64,000 nucleotides of DNA, taken from assembly GCA_018268035.1 (NCBI GenBank), contig JAFDXI010000096.1:28266-92265 (forward strand). The letters are read 5' to 3'. The DNA comes from Bacteroidota bacterium. Lineage in GTDB: Bacteria; Bacteroidota; Bacteroidia; Chitinophagales; Chitinophagaceae. The notes beneath the pieces were generated by a model. The model was not told where the DNA came from, did no database searches, and was given only the letters and a program-made list of their open reading frames with translations. Made by a program: the position numbers and the translations under genes. Of this stretch, positions 45,970-54,348 are shown in pieces; position 1 is the first letter of the stretch, and every line of letters begins with the position of its first letter.

Positions 45970-47346
45970 ATGAAACCATCATTACCACAGGGCACAAGAG
46001 ATTTTAATGCGGCTACAGTTCGCAAACGCAATTATATTTTTGATACAATAAAATCTGTTTTTGAACTCTACGGTTTTCAACCTTTGGAAACACCGGCTTT
46101 AGAAAATCTCGAAACACTCACCGGAAAATATGGTGAAGAAGGTGATCAGCTTTTATTTAAAATATTAAATAATGGATTGAACCGGCCAGAAAAAAAACTA
46201 CAGGCTCAACAGGATTTTGAAAAAGTACTGGATGGAAAAAATGTTCCGGGCATAACGGAACGTGCTCTTCGCTATGACCTCACTATTCCTTTTGCAAGAT
46301 ATGTTGCAATGAATGCAGGAAAATTGGTTTTCCCTTTTAAACGTTACCAGGTACAACCAGTGTGGCGCGCAGACCGCCCGCAAAAAGGCCGTTACCGTGA
46401 ATTTTATCAATGCGATGCTGATGTGGTGGGAAGTAATTCATTGCTGAATGAAATTGAACTGCTCCATATTTACCAGGAAGCTTTTAATAGATTAAACATT
46501 GATGTTGAAATAAAAATCAACAACAGGAAAATGCTTGCTGCTTTAGCAGAACAATGTGGTGGCGCTGATCAGATGATGAACATTACGATTGCCATTGATA
46601 AGCTTGATAAAATCGGGATTGATAAAGTCAAAGATGAATTACATCAAAGGGGATTAGATGAAGCACAGGTAAGCATCATTGAAAAATATCTTCAAATAAC
46701 AGGTAGTAATGATGAAAAATTATCAGCAGTAAAAAATCTCTTCGACGAAAATGCAACAGCAAAAAAAGGCATTGAAGAACTAGAATTTTTGTTAAACTTT
46801 ACTCCATCATCTTCAACACAACCATCACCATTTACAATAGACTTTACACTTGCCCGCGGTTTAAACTATTATACAGGCACCATCATTGAAGTAAAAGCGC
46901 ACAATGTGCAAATGGGCAGCATAGGTGGTGGTGGCAGATATGATGATTTAACTGGTTTATTTGATGTACCCAACCTTTCCGGTGTAGGCATCAGCTTTGG
47001 CGTTGACAGAATTTATGATGTGATGGAAGAATTAAAACGCTTTCCTGAATCATTGCATACAAGTACGCAAGTTTTGTTTTTTAATTTAGGTGAAACCGAA
47101 CTAAAAACTGCATATCCGCTCTTACATCAATTAAGAAATGCCGGTATTAAAAGTGAAGTATATCACGAAAGCAGCAAGCTGAAAAAACAATTTGCTTTTG
47201 CAGAAAATAATCAAATACCTTTTGTCATTATTATTGGCAGTGATGAAGTGCAATCAAACTCTTGCACTATCCGCAACCTTCAAACAGGTAATCAGGAAAC
47301 GATACCTCAATCTGATTTGACATCATACACATTCACACAGCAGTGA
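45970..47346 (+). CDS. hisS: Histidyl-tRNA synthetase
   Basis: A 458-residue class II synthetase that charges tRNA-His. Class II motif 2 is visible as WRADRPQKGRYREFYQCDADVVG. The histidine-specific blocks are LARGLNYYTGTIIEV (HisA) and GSIGGGGRYDDL (HisB), and motif 3 is SGVGISFGVDRIYDV. The C-terminal anticodon-binding domain begins near residue 360 (VLFFNLGETELKTAYPLLH). The length is usual. Confidence 0.97.
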   Translation: MKPSLPQGTRDFNAATVRKRNYIFDTIKSVFELYGFQPLETPALENLETLTGKYGEEGDQLLFKILNNGLNRPEKKLQAQQDFEKVLDGKNVPGITERALRYDLTIPFARYVAMNAGKLVFPFKRYQVQPVWRADRPQKGRYREFYQCDADVVGSNSLLNEIELLHIYQEAFNRLNIDVEIKINNRKMLAALAEQCGGADQMMNITIAIDKLDKIGIDKVKDELHQRGLDEAQVSIIEKYLQITGSNDEKLSAVKNLFDENATAKKGIEELEFLLNFTPSSSTQPSPFTIDFTLARGLNYYTGTIIEVKAHNVQMGSIGGGGRYDDLTGLFDVPNLSGVGISFGVDRIYDVMEELKRFPESLHTSTQVLFFNLGETELKTAYPLLHQLRNAGIKSEVYHESSKLKKQFAFAENNQIPFVIIIGSDEVQSNSCTIRNLQTGNQETIPQSDLTSYTFTQQ

Positions 47347-47409
47347 TAAATAACACTGGCTATTTTAAACATTGTTAGTTATTTTTATCCTTAATAAAGT
47401 ATTTTAAGA

Positions 47410-48276
47410 ATGAAAAACCTGCTCTGTTTATTATTGTTTCCAATTTCTTTTTTTGCTAATGCACAAAAGATGGATACAAAACTTCAGCAACAATTAGAAT
47501 CTGCCATCCAGGGCTTCCATGGTGATATCGGTATTTATGTACGCGATTTAAAACATAATAAAATTGTTGCTATTAATGCTGACACAATTTTTCCCACAGC
47601 AAGCATTGTGAAAATATCTATCCTGATTGGCATCATGGATAAAATACAAAAAGGAGAATTAAATTATCATCAACGTCTTACTTATACCGATTCACTTTAT
47701 TATGATGAAGGAGACGACATCCTCTCCCGTTTCAAAGACAGCTCCACTATTGAGCTCAGCAAGGTTATGATGTTGATGCTTACTATCAGTGATAACTGTG
47801 CAAGTCTCTGGCTGCAGGGTTTAGCAGGTGGAGGTTTGCATATCAACAAAATTCTTGACAGCCTCGGTTTCCAAAACACCCGCGTTAACAGCAGGACACC
47901 AGGCAGGGAAGCCAATCGCTCTGAATATGGATGGGGACAAACCACACCTCGTGAAATAGCAACAATAATGAATCAAATAGTTGATGGAAAAATCATCAGT
48001 AAAGAAGCCAGTGAAAAAATGCTGCGTTTACTCGGTAGGCAATATTGGGATGAAGAAGCAATGAGCCAGATTCCTGCAGGAGTTTTTGTTGCCGATAAAA
48101 ATGGTGCGGTTGATGAAAGTCGTAACGAAGTGGTATTTGTGAACGGCAAGAAAAATCCTTATATCTTTTCCATCTTTACAAAAAATAATAAGGATACAAG
48201 TTGGGAGCCCAACAATGAAGCATGGGTGCTGACAAGAAAAATTTCTGCTTTGCTTTGGAAATACTACAATGAATAA
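47410..48276 (+). CDS. Class A beta-lactamase-like serine hydrolase
   Basis: A 288-residue exported protein with a signal peptide (residues 1-19, ending FANAQ) and the class A beta-lactamase fold. The nucleophile motif SIVK is at residues 65-68 and SDN at 127-129. The third motif reads KNG (230-232) in place of KTG or KSG. I do not see the omega-loop ExxLN of true class A lactamases in the expected region (GREANRSEYGWGQTTPREI), so antibiotic hydrolysis is uncertain. Other esterase, transpeptidase or peptidase-like roles in the periplasm are possible. It follows hisS after 63 bases. Confidence 0.8.
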   Translation: MKNLLCLLLFPISFFANAQKMDTKLQQQLESAIQGFHGDIGIYVRDLKHNKIVAINADTIFPTASIVKISILIGIMDKIQKGELNYHQRLTYTDSLYYDEGDDILSRFKDSSTIELSKVMMLMLTISDNCASLWLQGLAGGGLHINKILDSLGFQNTRVNSRTPGREANRSEYGWGQTTPREIATIMNQIVDGKIISKEASEKMLRLLGRQYWDEEAMSQIPAGVFVADKNGAVDESRNEVVFVNGKKNPYIFSIFTKNNKDTSWEPNNEAWVLTRKISALLWKYYNE

Positions 48277-48296
48277 TTACGAATTACGAATTACGA

Positions 48297-48318
48297 ACCT
48301 GCCTGCCGGCAGGTAGGT
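48297..48318. repeat. REP-like palindrome in the gap between convergent genes
   Basis: A 22-base imperfect palindrome with perfect core CCTGCCGGCAGG lies between the serine hydrolase and aroA. It is flanked by short direct repeats of ATTACGA (from about 48277) and an AT-rich tract containing CAATTATCAATTGACAATT. Such GC-rich palindromes with ACGAATT repeats are dispersed in many Bacteroidota genomes, and this one may serve as the terminator between the convergent genes. Confidence 0.65.
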
Positions 48319-48359
48319 TAAGAAATACGAATTAACCATTAACAATTATCAATTGACAA

Positions 48360-49739
48360 TTATTCAAAATCTATCACCACACCCAACTGTTGCAAATGCT
48401 GATAAAAATCGGGGTAGGATTTGTTGATGGCTTCTGCCACTTCAATGGTTGTTTCACCATTTGCTTTTAATGCGAGTAAAGCACACATCATTGCAATCCG
48501 GTGATCATGATGTGAGTGAACAGTTGCAGCATTGATTTCATTAGCTCCTTTTATCAACATGACATTATCATTCAACTCTACCTCAATGTTCATCTTACCT
48601 AATTCTTCCTGTATCGTTAATGCACGATTGCTTTCTTTATGTGCCAATCGGTGCACACCTGTAATTTTTGTTGTGCCTTGGCAACAAGCAGCTAATGCAG
48701 CCAAAGGAGGAAATAAATCGGGGCAGTCAGTAGCATCAAATTCAAAAGCATTTAAATGCCCTGAAAGAGATGGCGAAATTTCAATTTCATTTTTCCCTAC
48801 AACAACTCCTGCACCTGATTTTTCCAGCGCCTCAATTATTTTTTTATCCGCCTGTGTTGATGCAATGTCAAGGCCTGCAACATTTATTTTACCTGCAATA
48901 GCGCCAAAGACCAGCAAAAATGCTCCACCACTCCAGTCGCCCTCAACAGTATAATCAACAACATCATTCATATGTGATTCATCAAAATTCAGTTTTGATT
49001 TTGCAAAAACAAATTCTTCGTAATTAATATTCTCAGGAACTGGCAAATGAAAGTCAGCCATCACCTTTAAAGTAAGGTCAACATAAGGTTTGCTCTTAAG
49101 ATCTCTTACTTTTATTGAAACATGGTTGTATTTAGAAACATTTTCTGAATATTGAAGTGAAGATGAATATGCCAGCAACAATCCAGTTAAGAATTGCGAA
49201 CTTAACGAACCATCTATTTCAATATTTTTTAGCTGCAACGGTCCTTGTATTTTTAATGGCAACCTGCCATTGCTGGATGTAATTTTTACTTCAAGCCCTG
49301 GCATTACTTCATCAAAAAAATTCATTGGCCTTGTAAGTAAACTACCTTCACCGTTGATCAGGATTTCTTTTTCACTCAATGATAAAATGGGCGTAAACAT
49401 TCTTATGCCCAAACCTGCTTCACCACAATTAACGACTGTTTTATTTTCAGTTGTATCGTTGTTATTTCCTGATAATAAAAAATTTGCTGAATTAATCAAC
49501 AATGAACTATCGCTGTTATTACTTATTTCCGCACCCATCGCAGTGATAACATTCATCGCTGCTTTGTCATCATTACTTTTTCCAGGATTCCGGATAATGC
49601 TTTTTCCTTTCCTTATCAAAGCTGCAGCACAGGCACGTTGCATAGAACTCTTAGAAGCCGGCGCATGAATATTTACATTTAAAGAGGCATCACTGGTTGA
49701 TGTAATGTTTAATTTATTCCCTTTTATGATTGCTTTCAT
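48360..49739 (-). CDS. aroA: 3-phosphoshikimate 1-carboxyvinyltransferase (EPSP synthase)
   Basis: A 459-residue two-domain enzyme that joins phosphoenolpyruvate to shikimate-3-phosphate in aromatic amino-acid synthesis. Visible elements are the N-terminal APASKSSMQRACAAAL (substrate Lys/Ser/Arg), the NCGEAGLGIRMFTPIL segment (the NxGTxxR-like loop of other EPSP synthases), DWSGGAFLL and the C-terminal HHDHRIAMMCALLALKA. The glycine loop differs from the E. coli form, placing it among divergent EPSP synthases. It is the third gene of the shikimate operon, 9 bases after aroB. Confidence 0.93.
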   Translation of the reverse strand: MKAIIKGNKLNITSTSDASLNVNIHAPASKSSMQRACAAALIRKGKSIIRNPGKSNDDKAAMNVITAMGAEISNNSDSSLLINSANFLLSGNNNDTTENKTVVNCGEAGLGIRMFTPILSLSEKEILINGEGSLLTRPMNFFDEVMPGLEVKITSSNGRLPLKIQGPLQLKNIEIDGSLSSQFLTGLLLAYSSSLQYSENVSKYNHVSIKVRDLKSKPYVDLTLKVMADFHLPVPENINYEEFVFAKSKLNFDESHMNDVVDYTVEGDWSGGAFLLVFGAIAGKINVAGLDIASTQADKKIIEALEKSGAGVVVGKNEIEISPSLSGHLNAFEFDATDCPDLFPPLAALAACCQGTTKITGVHRLAHKESNRALTIQEELGKMNIEVELNDNVMLIKGANEINAATVHSHHDHRIAMMCALLALKANGETTIEVAEAINKSYPDFYQHLQQLGVVIDFE

Positions 49740-49748
49740 ACACTGTTT

Positions 49749-50786
49749 CTAAGAAAGGTTTTTTGTTTCCATTTGTGAAATAATATTTTCAACTTCTTTC
49801 ACATCAATTGGCATTACAACAGCTTTCCCGATTTTTTGCAACAACACATAATTGATAATATCTTTCACTTTTTTCTTATCAGCTTTCATCACATCAATAA
49901 CCTTTTTTGCATTATATGATTGATGTACCGGCAATCCATATTTCTTAATGAGTCCAATCACCCGGTTGGTATCTTTAAAGCTGCAATATGCTTCAGAAAT
50001 CATGCAGGCCATCACCATCCCCACTGCTACTGCCTGTCCGTGTGAAAGCTTGTATGTATTTTCAATAGCATGGCCAAATGTGTGACCAAAATTCAACAAC
50101 CTCCTGTCTCCTGATTCAAACTCATCTGCTATAACAACTTTTGATTTTAATAATGCATTCCTGTGGATGAGTTCGTTCAATAATTTTTTATCGGATTGAT
50201 ATTTTTTCAAGTTGTTTGCTTCAAGCGTTTTAAACATGGCAGCATCTTTTATACATGCATGTTTAATGATTTCTGCAAACCCGTTTCGCCATTCATCCGC
50301 GGGCAGCGTTTTTAAAAACAAATGATCATGTAAAATAAAAGATGGTTGATTAATGGTACCCACTATGTTTTTATAAACTCCCACATCAATACCATTTTTA
50401 CCACCAATAGATGCATCCACCATTGACAGTAATGTAGTAGGCACAAAACCAAATCTTATTCCACGCATAAAAACACTTGCCACATAACCTGTAATATCAG
50501 TCACTACTCCACCGCCCACACCAATTAAAAATGTTTTGCGGTCAACATTGAATTGAATCAATTGTGTTATGATGGAATCAACAGTGGCTTGTTGTTTATA
50601 TTGTTCACCCGGTTTTAAAACAATTACATTCCAGCCTTTAAATTTTTTTGTATGCAGGTTAAAAACATTTTCATCCACCAGGATGACTGCATGTTTTATA
50701 TCAATAAAATCTTTTAAACGGGCAAAGCCTGCAGCAAAATAAAAACTGGTGGATGAAGTATTGTAGTGAACTTTTTTTATTGTCAT
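49749..50786 (-). CDS. aroB: 3-dehydroquinate synthase
   Basis: A 345-residue NAD- and metal-dependent enzyme that cyclises DAHP to 3-dehydroquinate. Motifs are the NAD-binding GVGGGVVTDITGYVASVFMRG, PTTLLSMVDASIGGKNGID, the metal Glu in NGFAEIIKHACI, and the metal histidines in LNFGHTFGHAIE. The length is usual. It lies 53 bases after the DAHP synthase gene. Confidence 0.97.
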   Translation of the reverse strand: MTIKKVHYNTSSTSFYFAAGFARLKDFIDIKHAVILVDENVFNLHTKKFKGWNVIVLKPGEQYKQQATVDSIITQLIQFNVDRKTFLIGVGGGVVTDITGYVASVFMRGIRFGFVPTTLLSMVDASIGGKNGIDVGVYKNIVGTINQPSFILHDHLFLKTLPADEWRNGFAEIIKHACIKDAAMFKTLEANNLKKYQSDKKLLNELIHRNALLKSKVVIADEFESGDRRLLNFGHTFGHAIENTYKLSHGQAVAVGMVMACMISEAYCSFKDTNRVIGLIKKYGLPVHQSYNAKKVIDVMKADKKKVKDIINYVLLQKIGKAVVMPIDVKEVENIISQMETKNLS

Positions 50787-50839
50787 TGTAAATTATGATG
50801 CAAATATTTTTTGCTCATCCCGCCAAAATGCTCAGTTAT

Positions 50840-51928
50840 TTAATCATTCATAATCTTATTTTGATGGCTGATACTTTCCATGTGTACAGCATCAAAATAT
50901 TTTGTAATAAACTCTTTGCTCAATCCCAACTTCTCTCCTTTCAGGTAAGCTCTTTCCAGAATTGAATTCCAGCGGTTGGTTTGCAGGATGGTGATATTAT
51001 TTGCTTTTTTGTATTTACCAATTTCATCTGCTACTTTCATACGCTGGCTCAGTATCTGCATCAGTTCATCATCAAGGTTGTTAATCTGCTGACGGAGTTT
51101 CTCCATCTGTGCATGAAACGCTTCACTGGCACCATCTTCTTTTCTCCACCTGATAGCGCCCAACATTTCTCCCACCACTTCAGGTGTTATTTGTTGTTTG
51201 GCATCACTCCACGCATGGTCAGGATCAATGTGGCTTTCAATAATCAAACCATCATAATCAAGGTCAATGGCTTTCTGTGCCACTTCCTGCAAAATATCCC
51301 TGCGGCCACAGATATGTGAAGGATCATTGATGATCATCATATCAGGGTTGCGGCGTTTCATTTCAATTGCAAGGTGCCACATCGGTGCATTACGATATTC
51401 TGAATTGCCATAAGAACTAAATCCACGATGTATCAATCCGATTTGTTTGATACCTGCTTTTGCAACACGCTCAACAGCGCCAATCCATAATTCAAGATCA
51501 GGATTTATAGGATTTTTAATCAATACCGGAATATCCACACCACGTAAAGCATCAGCCACTTCCTGCACACTAAAAGGATTTACTGTTGTGCGTGCGCCAA
51601 TCCATAAAACATCTACTTCAAAATGCAAAGCATCTTCCACCTGTTTGCCGGTGGCCACTTCCACAGTTACCGGCAACCCTGTAATTTGTTTGGCTTTCTG
51701 CAGCCACGGCAGACCTTTTGTACCAATGCCTTCAAAACTTCCGGGTCGAGTACGAGGTTTCCAAATCCCGGCACGGATCATATCCACTTTACCGGTCTTT
51801 TGTAACCGTATCGCTGTTTCAACTACCTGTTCTTCGGTTTCAGCGCTGCATGGACCAGAGATCACCAAAGGCCTTTTGTTCCACACTTGTTGTGTCACTT
51901 CTTTCATGTTCACATCAGTTGCTTGCAT
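50840..51928 (-). CDS. Bifunctional DAHP synthase/chorismate mutase
   Basis: A 362-residue fusion. Residues 1 to about 255 are a type I-beta DAHP synthase (PLVISGPCSAETEEQV, RAGIWKPRTRPGSFEG, LIHRGFSS, NDPSHICGRRDI). Residues from about 270 form an AroQ-class chorismate mutase (KLRQQINNLDDELMQILSQRMKVADEIGKYK). It condenses erythrose-4-phosphate with phosphoenolpyruvate and also turns chorismate into prephenate. The mutase domain often gives feedback control in such fusions. It heads the shikimate operon. An 11-codon frame lies just upstream. Confidence 0.95.
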   Translation of the reverse strand: MQATDVNMKEVTQQVWNKRPLVISGPCSAETEEQVVETAIRLQKTGKVDMIRAGIWKPRTRPGSFEGIGTKGLPWLQKAKQITGLPVTVEVATGKQVEDALHFEVDVLWIGARTTVNPFSVQEVADALRGVDIPVLIKNPINPDLELWIGAVERVAKAGIKQIGLIHRGFSSYGNSEYRNAPMWHLAIEMKRRNPDMMIINDPSHICGRRDILQEVAQKAIDLDYDGLIIESHIDPDHAWSDAKQQITPEVVGEMLGAIRWRKEDGASEAFHAQMEKLRQQINNLDDELMQILSQRMKVADEIGKYKKANNITILQTNRWNSILERAYLKGEKLGLSKEFITKYFDAVHMESISHQNKIMND

Positions 51929-51938
51929 CTTTTATGTT

Positions 51939-51974
51939 TTATTTTTTGTTAGCCGGCAGTTGTTCGCTGGTCAT
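51939..51974 (-). promoter_or_regulatory. Possible 11-codon upstream reading frame before the DAHP synthase gene
   Basis: On the minus strand an ATG at 51974 opens a frame MTSEQLPANKK ending at TAA (51941-51939), 10 bases before the DAHP synthase ATG. It has no aromatic codons, so classical attenuation is not indicated. The surrounding block (about 51947-52025) is richer in G and C than its flanks, suggesting a structured leader. No expression evidence exists. Confidence 0.25.
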
Positions 51975-52117
51975 CTTCGTTGTGTCACTCCCTTGTACTG
52001 TTGAATCAATTGGCGGCTGAACCTGCTCTTAAAAGGGTGCTAAATTACTAACAAATATGTATTTCCGAATGCAAGTTTGTATAATCATAACATAACAACC
52101 GTTAGTTTGGAGTGGAG

Positions 52118-52524
52118 TTAAAGCGAAACCTTTGTTGAGCCGATTTTTTTCGCAATATCTTTCAACGCAAAGTTCAGTGTTTTAACTTCTTCATCCGTAA
52201 ACTTCGCAGGCTTGCTATTGACAACAGCACCGTTAATCCGCTGATGCAGCCAACTGCGGGATTTATTGAAATAATTATTGGCATTATAAGCGGGTGGAAC
52301 TATTTCTGATACTTCTTCAAGCTCAATCCGCATTGATATTTCATTGCGCAATTGTTTTGATGCTTTTATATCTTGTACAAACAACCTGTGCAAATAAGCA
52401 CCTACCTTTTTTTTATCTGTTGCAGAAGTAAAATTTTTTTTATATAGACGAGCTGTTTATCCAGCTTCTTTTCATCTTTGCCTGTATACCTGTTTAATTT
52501 TTCAAGTTCATTTTTCAATTCCAT
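52118..52524 (-). pseudogene. DUF5053-like gene, frameshifted
   Basis: The ATG at 52524 opens MELKNELEKLNRYTGKDEKKL, but the frame breaks at an A8 tract (52434-52441 on the plus strand). In the shifted frame the protein continues as NFTSATDKKKVGAYLHRLFVQD and then the DUF5053 core (NNYFNKSRSWLHQRINGAVV, KFTDEEVKTLNFALKDIAKKIG) to 52118. One additional A would restore a protein of about 135 residues. DUF5053 proteins occur in mobile or accessory loci of Bacteroidota and have no known function. A genuine lesion or a homopolymer sequencing error are both possible. Confidence 0.65.
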
Positions 52525-52757
52525 TTTGATTAATTTTTTTCTTTTTTCTAAGTTCTTTTTCAATTTTCATCCACCAGTTCAACTCATCAGGCAATGGGTT
52601 GATTTTTTTCCAAAACCGGTTCCGGTAAGTCCGGATAGCTGTTGCAGGATTTTTATTTTGTGTTTGCGAATTGCAATCTGCATTACGGCCTGCTCAAGCC
52701 CACTACCCGCTCTTTTAATTTCAAACGAAAAAATAAGCTTTTGTTTATTGATAGACT
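52508..52757 (-). pseudogene. Unrecognised coding remnant upstream of the DUF5053-like gene
   Basis: Two coding-like segments in different frames follow each other on the minus strand: LIFSFEIKRAGSGLEQAV with AIRKHKIKILQQLSG, then after a shift WKKINPLPDELNWWMKIEKE with a Lys-rich tail, ending at a TGA (52510-52508). That stop lies just past the DUF5053 ATG, so the two frames overlap by 17 bases as in an operon. No start codon is present near the 5' edge, so the remnant is truncated. I do not recognise the family. Confidence 0.4.
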
Positions 52758-53123
52758 TTCACTTACTTATACGGATATAAACTAAAAAAGGAAAGCAACA
52801 GCTTACTAAATATGCTTGAAATGAAGTATAAAAATTTTCAGGAAACTTCATACCCATTGCAACAAAATTTTTATGCGGAACTCCATCTGGCAATTGAAAA
52901 AAATAAAAAATAATACAGATGAAGCATGGCTTGAAACACATAGCCCACGTTGCGCGAAGATGGTTGGCAAAAACTCAGGATACGCTTATGGGAGCAAATC
53001 TTTGGGTTCTATCATAATACGCTTCGTGTAATGAATATATATTATAGCTATTACGCAGGGCCGACTGTGCCAGACACTGATAAGAAAAGAGATTTTCTGT
53101 TGTTTGAATTGGGGTTATGGTAG
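52758..53123 (+). pseudogene. Unrecognised plus-strand coding remnant with two frame breaks
   Basis: Protein-like segments run in three successive frames. An ATG at 52812 gives MLEMKYKNFQETSYPLQQNF and AELHLAIEKNKK with a stop at 52911. A second short piece reads TDEAWLETHSPR. A third reads LREDGWQKLRIRLWEQIFGFY, PTVPDTDKKRDFLLFELGLW, then TAG at 53121. Amino-acid make-up is coding-like and the order is consistent, so this is probably one small gene broken by two frameshifts. I do not recognise the family. Confidence 0.4.
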
Positions 53124-53128
53124 TCGTT

Positions 53129-53499
53129 TCATTTTGGCTGTTTCTCAAAAACTGTTACTAATCTTTCATTGAGATGTACAATACTTTCCATCAGTTTCAA
53201 CATTAATTGCGCTTGTTGCTCATTGTATGTTTGGAAAGTGCTATGATGCTGAATTGCAATTGATGAATGCTGTATGTTTTCAAGAATATTACTCGGTGAT
53301 GTTGTAAGAATTTGTAGTGGGTCAATTTCCAATACTTCAGCGACTTTTTGCAAAAAGTCAATTGTTATTGCGGTTTCCCACGTTCATATTTTGTGTAGGT
53401 AGCTTCTTTTAGTCCTAAACGTTCTGCCATATCGAAAGCCTTAATGTCTTTCAGCTTTCTGAACTTCGCAATATTTCGCCCAATTGTAAGATTATCCAT
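53129..53499 (-). pseudogene. XRE-type helix-turn-helix regulator, frameshifted
   Basis: From the ATG at 53499 the frame gives an XRE DNA-binding domain (GRNIAKFRKLKDIKAFDMAE, then RLGLKEATYTKYERG) and stops soon after a GGG at 53377-53379. One more base there would read ERGETAITIDFLQKVAEVL, the normal end of the domain. The remaining C-terminal part (EIDPLQILTTSPSNILENIQ and a coiled-coil-like tail) is open to 53129. As it stands the product would be a truncated repressor of 44 residues. It belongs to the cluster of broken genes at 52.1-54.8 kb. Confidence 0.75.
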
Positions 53500-53625
53500 A
53501 TAAGTTGTTTCAAACTACTTCTATTGGGGGTAAAACTACTTAAAAATCAATATATAAAAAATATGCAATGCTATTTTCACATAATCGAAATCCTATTATA
53601 AATTAAACTTTTATTCATACTACTT

Positions 53626-54192
53626 ATGAGACTAAAATCACTGGTGCTTGTTTTCGGTCTTTCTTTTGCCAGCATTTTTTCTTTTTCCCAAACCAAATCA
53701 ATGTTTAATACAGATGAGAAAGACATTCCAACAATTATGGTTTTAAATGTTAGCAAAGAGGGTGGTGGTATAAATGGCATATCTCAACCAGGCATCGGAA
53801 ACTGGAAAAAATTTATTTTTGCTGATGCTGGCGACACGATAGCTGTACAGATTTATTTTCATAATTCCACTCTATACCGTACCGATAGTGCAACATTGAG
53901 CCTTTTGCCTAAAAGAAGTACCGCAGATAATTTTCATGCTTTTGTTGGCGGTGTAGCATCTACAACAATTGACAGATCAGAAGGTTATGCAATAGTTATG
54001 ACCACTCCTTTTGAAAAAGTTACTTTCATTCCTGGCTCAGTAAGAATCTACAAACATGGAAGCCCTACTGCCTATCAAGTACAAAAAGAAGCATCATTAT
54101 TTACAGAAAAGGGATTGTCAATAGGTGCAATATCACCTGGATGGGATTTTCAGGGAACATTATCTGCAGAATTTGTCGTATCTGATAATTAA
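53626..54192 (+). CDS. Small secreted beta-rich protein of unknown function
   Basis: A 188-residue protein with a signal peptide (residues 1-21, ending FSFSQ). The mature part reads as a beta domain: GDTIAVQIYFHNST near residue 70, a central segment FEKVTFIPGSVRIYKHG, then SIGAISPGWDFQGTLSAEFVV at the end. This resembles an immunoglobulin-like domain that I associate with surface proteins of other bacteria, where it reads VxxHNN, then a PGSA-like step, then a GxIxPG-like step. It is a resemblance only. The frame is intact despite lying between two broken genes. Confidence 0.6.
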   Translation: MRLKSLVLVFGLSFASIFSFSQTKSMFNTDEKDIPTIMVLNVSKEGGGINGISQPGIGNWKKFIFADAGDTIAVQIYFHNSTLYRTDSATLSLLPKRSTADNFHAFVGGVASTTIDRSEGYAIVMTTPFEKVTFIPGSVRIYKHGSPTAYQVQKEASLFTEKGLSIGAISPGWDFQGTLSAEFVVSDN

Positions 54193-54286
54193 CTGCATAT
54201 ACAAGATCCTTTACATCGTGCATCGTTTCGCAAAAGCAAAAGACACAAAAAAATTTCAGGAGTGCTGAGCAACTTAGATCACCTCA

Positions 54287-54324
54287 GGCGACTTTGAAAA
54301 GATTACGTTGTCCTTCAAGTCGCC
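54287..54324. repeat. Inverted repeat between the secreted protein and the PIN remnant
   Basis: GGCGACTTTGAA at 54287-54298 pairs with TTCAAGTCGCC at 54314-54324 with one bulged base and a loop of 15. No T run follows on either strand, so a classical terminator is unlikely. The 156-base gap around it holds no gene that I can see. Confidence 0.4.
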
Positions 54325-54348
54325 CAAGTCCCACGAAAAAATAACATT

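Noticed and set aside
51447..52004. Plus-strand open frame of 185 codons
   Set aside because: It is antisense to the DAHP synthase/chorismate mutase gene and runs into its leader; no domain or signal is recognisable.
51929..52117. Aromatic amino-acid attenuator before the shikimate operon
   Set aside because: The short upstream frame has no Phe, Tyr or Trp codons and no terminator hairpin with a T run is visible.
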